Below, one piece after another: positions 11,649 through 21,100 of a DNA stretch of 27,320 bases; the first letter of the stretch is position 1; the number at the start of each line of letters is the position of its first letter. Location: assembly GCA_000708835.1 (NCBI GenBank), contig DF237746.1, forward strand, positions 1 to 27,320, read 5' to 3'. A model generated the notes under the pieces. The model was not told where the DNA came from. It saw only the letters and a program-made list of their open reading frames with translations, and ran no database searches. Position numbers and translations under genes: made by a program. The DNA comes from Klebsormidium nitens (lineage: Eukaryota > Streptophyta > Klebsormidiophyceae > Klebsormidiales > Klebsormidiaceae).

Positions 11649-11859
11649 ACCGTTTAACCGTATTAGGTAGCTTAAAAAAGATTCAAAACTGATTGACACA
11701 GAAAGATTTGGCGGTCGTCCAGCTACCCGGCCGGCGATAGCAAGTGCCCGGATGACCGCTGTGCAGGTATGGTACCTACCGGCCAGCTTCATAGATTTGT
11801 TTCACTTATGGTCGCGGCACGGGAGGGTGTTAACACAGAAGAATTTCCGGAGACACTAA

Positions 11860-11867
11860 TATAAAAG
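11860..11867 (+). promoter_or_regulatory. TATA box lying in the right TIR of the MITE
   Basis: TATAAAAG, a full TATA-box consensus, sits 147 bp upstream of the first ATG of gene B, so initiation is expected near 11890-11900. The matching place in the left TIR reads TATTATATTAG instead. The transposon copy may thus supply the core promoter. This is inferred from position and motif only. Confidence 0.45.
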
Positions 11868-11886
11868 TGTACTTTGTCCTACTTGC

Positions 11887-11895
11887 GCCAGTGCA
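11887..11895 (+). repeat. Target-site duplication, right copy
   Basis: Exact GCCAGTGCA copy of the left-flank 9-mer. A transcription start about 30 bp downstream of the TATA box would fall on or beside it. Confidence 0.8.
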
Positions 11896-12006
11896 TACCC
11901 CGGTACGTGGCAATGGCTGCTGCTGGTGTTGAACCTTTTGCTGACCTTCTGCTCGCTAGCGAGCCCCAGACTACCTAGGCAGGTTGCGAGTCCGACTGTG
12001 GCCACC

Positions 12007-12057
12007 ATGACGGTCCACAGGTACGTCTCAAGCTGGAATGGATGGAAAATGGCATGA
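12007..12057 (+). promoter_or_regulatory. Upstream ATG in strong context (uORF, or spliced leader exon)
   Basis: GCCACCATGA at 12001-12010 is an excellent initiation context. Unspliced, it opens a 16-codon frame ending at TGA (12055-12057) that overlaps the receptor start in another frame, a classic repressive uORF. Alternatively the donor CCACAG|GTACGT after 12020 could splice to the AG before 12100. That would join MTVHS in frame to the signal peptide at 12101. The putative acceptor lacks a good pyrimidine tract, so I favour the uORF slightly. Confidence 0.4.
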
Positions 12058-12197
12058 AGGCGAAATGAGAAGAGGCTGGGAACTCCCCTGGGGAGGCAGC
12101 ATGGCGGGAAGTGGGGGCCTCTGCCAAAGGTGGCACGCCCTGGTTGTAGTATTGCAGCTGTTCTTGTTGGGCCTCACTGTGGGAAGCAAAGGAGAGG
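12038..12197 (+). CDS. Gene B exon 1: signal peptide
   Basis: The first in-frame ATG is 12038. A second at 12101 has a better context (A at -3, G at +4) and gives a typical signal peptide: a short n-region, then [17 protein letters not shown] as hydrophobic core and cleavage region. I prefer 12101 as the functional start. The exon ends GAGG|GTGAGT with one base carried into the next codon. Confidence 0.6.
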
Positions 12198-15100
12198 GTG
12201 AGTGGACATCGGACATGAACAGGCTCAGAAGGCGTGTATGTCCGTATTGTACCAAGGGCATGATGAGCTGCTGCATGGAATGCAGCATGATATTTCTTGT
12301 CTCTTGCACATCACAAGGTGACAGCTCTGGTTTGCTCTGGGAGTCACGCAGGTTGCCTCATATTCTCAAACAGGTTCTCTTGTCTTTCCCTAGATCTGCA
12401 ATGGTGCGTGTACTCTGAACCTGGTCAGCAGCAGTGCGAGCTCCTGGCCACGGCTGCAGGTACATGGGGTGCTGGATCAGGGTTGCAATGGTGAGGAGAG
12501 TCTTACTGTCAACTTGCAACAACAAGCATGGCATTGCGAAGTATAGTTTCGATGGTTATGGATGATTGTGTAGGCGGAGTTATCCAAAATGACGCTTGCT
12601 TGAATGGTTAACAGAAGAGTTTTTGGTGCGTCTGGACGACCTTGAGTTGCAGTTGCTACATAGGATACAGATATAAGATTAAAAGGTGTGGATTCGTCTC
12701 TGTATCTTGATGAAGAGCAGATGTCACACATTGAGTTTGGGGCTCTGAAGGTTTTCCGTTATCGAAGTTGCGAATGTCTACCTAGTGTCAACACCTCTGG
12801 TTTCCCACCTCCTAGAAGATAATCAATGTTTTTCAAAGCAAGTGCATTTCCTGCTGTCCTTGTGGCCACTCAACAGAACGACAGCAAAACGTCTACTGCA
12901 TGTTTTCCTTACATCTGCTTGGCAGCAAACCTCCACTCGACAAACTCGTTTTAATTATGCAGTCGTCACATGCTGGACTTCGCTGCGTGCCTCGCCTCCA
13001 CCTCAGGGGGCAGTGTTGACCTCATGTTGGCGCCCCCTGGGCCCCTTCCGGAGCTGCCTAGGGGGCTGGCTCTGGTGGACATGCGTCATGGGGAGCCGCA
13101 CAGTTCAGGGGTTGTGCGCTTCGGTCCGAAGTATGCCTTGGTTGGGAACAAAGATATGTGCCAACAGAAGTTGGCACCAGGGTCTAAGGGAGAGGATCGC
13201 TTCAAACTCTGCCAAACAACCATGGACTGTCTGCAAGGGTCTGCTGGGGAGGCTGCATTTGTCAACCTCTCCATGCTGGAGGGCCTGGACAGTGACCTTG
13301 AAAGAGAACTCAGGTGAGTGCGATCGCGCTGCGAAGTTTGTTGGTGAGGGAATGACATTGGCTACTGGATGTCTTGACGCCTTGAAAATGTTGACACGCG
13401 TTCTTGACGAGGGAAATGCTGATTGACTGAACGAACAAATATCTGGAAACTTTGTATGAAACAATTGAGTTTGTAGATGTATGTAAAAAAGGTCGGAAAA
13501 ATAGGTTGCTCAGCACATGATTATCGGTGCCTTTAAGCATGCACATTTCACGAGCAGCTGCATATTTTACAAGTGACAACGTTCATCATTGGTGTAGAGC
13601 ATCCTTGATAATCAGCGACCTTCTCTGTATGACTCGCTTCTTGCAATCTGTGTTGAGAATTGCACACAATTACCTTCACAGTATGAATTGAAGCTTCACA
13701 ATGTGAATTGACAAGGAAAAGGTTCGCAACCTATTATTGGCTCCTGTGCAGATTGGTGTGTCCAGATTTGAGCTGTCAGCCAGTGCAAGGGAAGCCATGC
13801 TGGTAGGTTTACAGTGACCTAATGCTGGAAAAGAAGGTTTTCTTTTGCACATCGGGGCAAGGAGTTGCAGTGTGATATTAAGCAATTTGATCTCATGGCA
13901 GTATAGAGGCTGTCCTTGCTTATCATGCAGAACCATTTTTCTCTGTGACATCTCAGGGCATGCCTAAGCAACCATGTAATCATTGTCCTGCTTTTGAAAC
14001 CACTCTACTGTCATTTTTTATTTCAAACCTTCCAATCTGCTCCATTGAACTGCTGACAGGCACTGGCAAGCACCACCACGCACAGCATTAGTCCAGTCAG
14101 GATCTACGAAGGCCCTTCTATTGGGGACTTTGGCGCACGAGCTCGACAGATTAGAAGCAGCTTCTGCTTTCAAAAGGGCATCGGCAGGGGAAAGCGGAGG
14201 GAAAAGCACGCGCTGGAGGCCCATCCAAGAGATCCTCAATGTCGATTTTCCTGGAAAGGAATCTTCCCGACGGGGGCAAGCTGCAAGCCGGCGCTTGCTA
14301 CAGAGCCCAGACCCAAGCCCCACCAGTGATCCAGCCACACCCGGTCCCACAGCGGTTCCAACTACTGCTGCCCCAGACCCCACTCCTGCTCCCCCACCAC
14401 CGACTCCTGCCCCAACCACCCCAGTCCCTGCGACTACGGCCCCTTCCACCCCAACCCCTGTGACCCCAGCTCCTTTTACGTTCACTCCAGCCCCCTCAAC
14501 AACCACCTCAGCCCCCACTCCAGCACCTGTAGTCTCCACTCTGCCCCCCGCCACTCCAACTCCAACGACCCCTGCGCCTACGCAAGCACCGGCCACCCCC
14601 GCACCCACCAATCCTGCACCCGCTACACCACAACCCACTCCTGCACCCACAAACCCGCCCCCAACGCAACCCCCCCCGACGCAGCCCCCTCCAACTGCTG
14701 CCCCGACTGTTGCAGCCACTCCTGCACCGACGCTGCCCCCCCCGACTGCGGCCCCAAGCACCTCCCCCCCCACAAGTGCCCCCACTCAGGCACCTACCAC
14801 TCTGGCACCCACACCTGTACCGACGCCAGCCGCCACTACAGGTACACCACAAACGCTCCCCCCCACTGTTGCGCCCACTTTGGCTCCCACTGTTGCCGCC
14901 ACAGTTGCTCCCACAGTTGCGCCTCCTACTGCCGCCGCCACCCCCCTGCCCACACCCGCAGGTACGTTAGCTCCCCTCACGACGCCATCTCCGTCTCTTA
15001 CCCCCGCTAGCACCACTCCTGTTGTTACGGAAGCGCCGACGCCGGCCCCGACACTTGCGACCGTCCCCCCAGGTACGTCACAACCGCCCACCGTCACTCC

Positions 15101-18100
15101 CGCTCCCTCTCTTCCCAGTTCCGCACCCGTGACACTTGCGCCAGTAGCCACTCCCCCGGCAACGCTCGCCCCACCCATTGCAACAGGTACGTTGCCGCCC
15201 GCCACTCTCACCCCGTCTTCTACCCCAACCCTTATTTTAACGAGCTCCACGCCAATTCCGACAATACCGCAGGCGTCACAAGCCCCCCCCACAGGTACGT
15301 CCGCCACATCCGCTCCATTAGACCCCACTAGTTTTCCCACTTTGCCGAGTCCCACGCCTCTTGCTACCGTTCCTGTTTCAACCCCGCTCCCCACGGCGCT
15401 TGGGCCACCCATTGCGACAGGTACGTTGCCGCTCACCACTGTCACCCCGTCTGTTACATCAGCCTCTATTTTACCGACCCCAGTCTCGACAATAACGCAG
15501 GCGCCACAAGCCCCTCCCATAGGTACGTTCGTCACATCCGCTCCGTTGAATCCCACCAGTTTTCCCACTTTGCCGAGTACTGCACCTCTTGCTACCAGTA
15601 TTGTTTCAACCCCGATCCCCACGACGCTTGGGACACCCATTGCAACAGGTACGTTGCCGCTCACCACTGTCACCCCGTCTGTTACTTCAGCCCTTACTCT
15701 GCCAACGCCAATTCCAACAGTTACGCAGGCGCCACAGGCTTTCCCCACAGGTACGTCCGTCACATCCGCTCCGCTGAGTCCCACTACTTTTTCTACTTTG
15801 CCGAGTACTGCACCTCTTGCTACCAATCTTGTTCCAACCCCGCTCGCCACACCGCTTGGGCCACCCACCGCAACAGGTACGTCGCCGATCGCCACTGTCA
15901 CCCCGTCTGCTACTTCAGCCGTTGTTTTGCCTAGCTCCATGCCAGTTCCAACTGTCATTCAGGCGCCGCAGGGCCCCTCGACAGGTACGTCCGTCACGCC
16001 CAATCCCATGATTCTTCCCACTTTGCCGAATACCACACCTTTCGGTTCGAACAGTCCGCTTGTATCAACTCCGATTCCCACGACGCTTGGACCAGGTGGG
16101 TTTCCCTTTCCCACTACGCCTGCTCCTCCAGTCACCACCGTTGTGCCCACTCCGCCTGGCACGCCCGCTATTACGACCAGCCTTGCATCAAATATACCAG
16201 GGGGGTCCCCCTCAACCCCTACTCCCACTCCGCTCGTTCCCAATAACGAACCCGCTTTGATGAATATCACCCCGACTGCTACTGCCAGCCCTTTGTTGAC
16301 ACCCACATCTTCAGCAACCCAGCAAGGGATAGTGCAGGCCAACACGTCCCTTGTTCCTACCCTTGTCACTAACGTACCCACCTCGCCAAACAGCACGCTT
16401 TCGAGTGCCAGCCTGTTGCCAACGCCGATTTCTAATGCATCCCTGCCAGGTACGGTGTTACCAACCGCCTCTCTTGTGCCTCCTTTCACTGATTTGCCCA
16501 CCTTACCAATTGGCACGCTTAAGAAAACAGGGAGCCCATCAGTGACGCCCGCTCTCACAAGAGTGGGAGAAGGTACGCCCCAACTGGTTATCGCGCTCGC
16601 CCCTACTTCATTTACTAGCTTACCCACTCCGCCGAGCACTGCATCTCCTGGTAACACTAGCCCTAATCTGTCGACGACTGCTCCTGAGGCAACTGTGCCA
16701 AATATTTCCTTTTCCATCACCCCGCTGCCTACAACCACTCTTCCCACTTCGGCAGCCAACACCCCTCCTTCTACAGCTGCCCTTTCCCCGCTCATAATGC
16801 CGCAAACAAATGTGCCTCTGCCCGGCATGTCCATCGAACCTTCTGTGACCCCTGCTCTAAGCACAGGTCTTCCCACCGTATCAAACGGCTCAAACTCCCC
16901 CCTAGCCAGTTTGCCATCAAGCCCTTCTCCTTCGTCAATGCCACCAGGTGTTATCCTACCTCCTATCAATAACACAAGTGTCAATTCTTCCCTCTATAAC
17001 GCTCCACTGGCTGCAGCTACTTTTTCCCCCACTCCTGTCTCAGCGAGCGTGGTGCTTCCCCCCACTGTTAGCAACATGAGTGGCAGTCCTACTCTCCCTC
17101 TTTCTACACCAACACCCTCCAACAACACTTTGCCTGCTTTTTCGTCCACTCAACCCCAAGTAGGGACTCTGCAATCCAACACCTCATCTTTTATGAATAG
17201 CACAAGTCCATTCGTAAAAAGCACAGTGTCCCCAGTATCTTCAAGTCCAGTATCAGCACCAGGTATGATTATTTTTGTTTGAGCACTTAAAAAAGTCGTT
17301 TCCTGTGCCTATGGAAAACCCCCAGTGAAACAGGGACACTGATTTTGTGACACTATTTGTCCTTGGCTGTCCAGACTTGTCCATAACTACCATTCCCCCT
17401 GTAGGTCGCATTGAATGCTGCTCTCTCCTTAAGATCCAGTCCTTCTATTTTCCCAAGTTGAGGCTCTATTTATGTTTGTTGCATATAGTCGGCAGTGCGT
17501 GTCACCTTTCTTTTCTTACACGTTATTTGGGGCTGGAGACGATTCTTGGGGGCCTCTGCAATGGTGAGCGCCATTTGCAGAGCATTCATTTCTTTGGATC
17601 TTCACCTTTTATCACTTTATCTTGACTTCTTTTGCTGTCCAGGTAAGTCTTCTTTCTTTCCTGCTCACTTAGTCCTTCCCCGGTAACCATCATTCCTTGA
17701 GGACATGCTTCGACCTCCAATCTTTCCTTTCATATTTTTAACTCATTTGTCCTGCTTGCCCCTGGGATGTGGTGTGAATGTACCTTTTTCTACATTCTGC
17801 TTAAATGCTTCAGAGCCCTCTCTGTTTGGGGCTCTAGTTTACATGAATTTCAGAGTCAATTGACATAAAGAAACTGTAACAAAGTCTCCGGTTGCTGCTG
17901 TGATTTGCATGGCTTTGGTGCTGGTAAAGAGAAGGGCAAGGTCAGCTTCAGCTGCTGTTAGCATGTATGTCAAACATGAGCAAGATTCGAATCCCTAATT
18001 GAAGAAGGATTCCATCGCCAGCAGCTGCTGGATAAGTCATGCAGTTGAGTGCAAAAATTGTTTGCCTTGTCTTGGTCTCCTTAACCCCTAAACTTAACCA

Positions 18101-21100
18101 AATGCCCTCACCTGACCAAGGCACTATGTCGGGAACTAACCTCTTGTCCCCCCTCTCCACACCCCTCCTTGCATGTGGCCTCTCTCCATCATTGCTACCC
18201 CCCTCTGGCTGTGCTCAACCATTTTCTCCAATCAATTGCGCCCTTTCCGCCCTTATTCTACTCACCCCGTGCCTTTCACTCGAACAGCTACCAGTTCTCA
18301 AGCGCCACTGGCAAATGCCACACTCGCCCCCGTAATCACGCCTGCATCAGCTGTGCCGGCGCCTGTAAATATTACTGTCCCGCAAGCGAGCAACATAACA
18401 GCACCAGTGTCACAATTAGCCCCTCCAACAACGGCACTAGTGAATGCGTCACTTTCGCCGTCAGCAGTGCAAAACGTAACCGTTCCGCCTGCACCCAACG
18501 TAACAATCCCCATTGTCACTCCCAATCTAACAATCCCACCTGTCACTCCCGCCTTAACAATCCCCACAGTCACACCCAACCTGACGATCCCCATCATCAA
18601 CGTAACGCTCCCCGCCTTAACGTTTCCGCCGCTCAATCTAACGGATCCTAATTTCACTACAGTGACTATCGCCCCACTCAACACGAGCGCGCCCATCAGC
18701 ACACGCGCGCCCCTCAGCACTCCACCACTGGGCTTTAACCTCACGGTTATTCCCCTGGTCACGCCGTTCGTGAACGTCTCTCAGCTGAATGGGACCATTG
18801 CACCGGCGCCGCCACTCATCTTCCCTCCGCCACCCCCCTCCAACAGAGGTGAGTTGCAGCCCCCCCTTTTCTGTATTCCTTGTCCTTTGTTTCGCCTGCC
18901 TGCTGTGAGCTGAAGCCCCTGACTTTGATTGCTTATCTCGCTGACCCACTGTGAAGCACGCCCAAGTGGTTGTAGCATTGTGGGTGCCATTATCTTTGGC
19001 GGAGGAGTCTTCGGATCTTGTGAGTAGGATTTCAGCGGATCCGGGTTTTCACAAGCACTGGGGTTGACGATTGTTCACACAACACACAATCGTGTCTGAT
19101 CAAGGTGTAGCCAGACCAGCAGATTCTGTGCAGATCCAGGTCGATTCAAACATCGGCAGTCAAGTGAACACCCATGAATCACCTGTGTAGATATTCTAAA
19201 ACGTCTCACCTTTTGTCCCAGACTGCCCAAGCCCCTGCCCTTTGGGCACCGCTCTGCGGCCGGCCGATCTGACCTGCGACTGCGTGCTGCCCATGATCGT
19301 CGACCTGGCCTTCCAGCGAACGGCCCAGCAGTTCCTGCCCACCGTCCCCGAGTTCGTTCAGGAGGTGGCCAACAGCACCAACCTGACTGCCGCCCAAGTG
19401 TCGGTAAGCCGGTTGCTGGCCTTCTATTCTCTCCATGTTACTTTTTCCGGCTGGGGGTTTCGCTCTGGATACCGATCGAGTGCTTCCCAAGTGTCGCTTC
19501 GTATCCAACGTGTCAACAGCTCAGGGCCTCAGTCTGAGGCTACATTAGGCTGCTCATCATTGTCTTTGATTGAGGATCTATTATTTGTTGATAGGTTTCT
19601 TGTGCTGGAGGGGCTTTGTGTGCTGTTTACACTTGCCTTCAAGCATTGGGACGAAAAACGGACGTGTTGTGTCATTGAGTATCATCTACTCCCTTATGCT
19701 GTTTGAAAACCCCCATTCACCATGTTTACTGGATTTGTACAATCCACGCCTTCAGTCAGACCACTTGTCTCTGCCAGAAACTGCTCCGACGATTTCTCGC
19801 AGCTCCTGCCAAGGAGTTTTTATACTTTCGACAGCTTCTCTCACAAGGATCCGCCCCCTCCTGTTTGCAGGTCCAAGCTTTCCGGGTGGTTCTGCGCAAC
19901 AGCCGCCGGTTGCTTCAGTCACAGACCCAGGACCTCATTGTGACGACCTGGCTCCTGCCGGTCGCTACTGCAGAGGATTCCGCTCCAATGCAGCTGTCCA
20001 ACAACCAGACAGCGGCAATCACGGACCTGCTCCTGAACAAGCAGCTGAGCTTGAACCAAACACTGTTTGGAAATTACTCGGTCATCCAGATCCTGCCCCC
20101 AGGTACGTGGCTGGTTGACGCTGGTTGTACTTTGTGAGCAGCATGTTGGCATCAGTGCGTATCAAAGCCCTCAGGTCAATTGCAATCACGCTCAGAAACC
20201 GTTTCCAATATTTGATGCTCCAAGCTTGATGCTTTAACACTATTTTCAAGATTCCCCGCGTTCATTCCCATCAGTGATTTGACATTTCAAGCACGTCAAA
20301 AATGCAGGGCAGAACTAATTTTACGTCCTAGGTTTGGATGAGCAAAGGCCTGATGTAGAGTGTTTCAGTCTCTCAAGGAACGGAACCGCTCATTCCCTTG
20401 CCCAGCGTTCCAGCCTGGTCTGTGAAGACAATGTTGCAGGTTTTATTAAGACGCCTGACAGAGCCCAGTCCTTGCCAAATGGGACTGGACCCTGTCTCCC
20501 AAAGCATACACCTCTCACGGTCTCTCCATGACGATTCACAACGTGCAATCCTCTCCTACCACAGGTGTGAAACCTCCCCCCCCGGCCCCAGGCACGGTGC
20601 CCATTGCAGCCCCAATTACGGTGCCCACAACCGGCAGCCCCATCCCTGGCATCCCCCCCGATGCTTCCCCTAGCAGCAGCTCAAGTTCCTTGAGCACAGG
20701 AGCAGTCGCTGGAATTGTGGCAGGAGCAGTTTGCGGAGTCGGGCTCTTGACCTGTTTGCTGATAGGGTTTGTGGTGCTGCGACGGCGGCGGCCGGACAGC
20801 AAGTCAGCGGACATGGGGGAGCGCAGCAAAGAGGAAGGGCTCTCCAAAAGTCTTCGTAAGTGGCAGTGGGAGCTCAATACGACAGAGCAGGCTGCATAGC
20901 GGTAAATGGTGCAACGACGATGGATATTCCGATCCCGGTGTTGTTGCTAGGATTTGCTCTGTTCGGTTCGTACCTCATTGGAGCTCTAACAAGGGAGAGG
21001 GTCGACCTCTTCTCTGACAAGTTTGGGTGTCACAAAAGTATTTGAAGGCGAGGTAGCATGTTTCGCCTTGTGTCAAGCTTTCCAAAAGGGAGTTTGTTGC

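Larger units (their letters stand above)
11218..11886. mobile_element. Mutator-like MITE, 669 bp, 40-bp TIRs
   Basis: 11218-11257 and 11847-11886 are inverted repeats matching at 34 of 40 positions. The innermost 18 bases (TTATATTAGTGTCTCCGG) are identical. The element is flanked by the same 9-mer, GCCAGTGCA, on both sides in the same orientation (11209-11217 and 11887-11895). Long TIRs with a 9-bp target duplication are the hallmark of the Mutator superfamily. There is no transposase reading frame, so it is non-autonomous. The interior holds CAGTCA-type short tandem repeats. Confidence 0.85.

Noticed and set aside
12460-12465. Donor GCAG|GTACAT for exon 2 of gene B
   Set aside because: It leaves one base, but the next exon needs two. 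The GTGAGG donor at 12491 fits and restores the transferrin Cys spacing.
12785-13426. 213-codon forward frame over the transferrin-like exon
   Set aside because: It is an alternative frame of exon 3. Only the other frame has the Cys motif spacing and joins by phase to exons 2 and 4.
14018-16984. Three abutting long antisense frames (255, 390 and 341 codons) rich in Gly/Val/Ala
   Set aside because: They are the mirror image of the Thr/Pro/Ala-biased coding strand, which rarely yields antisense stops in that frame. The sense frame joins by phase to exons on both sides; the antisense frames have no domains or splice context.
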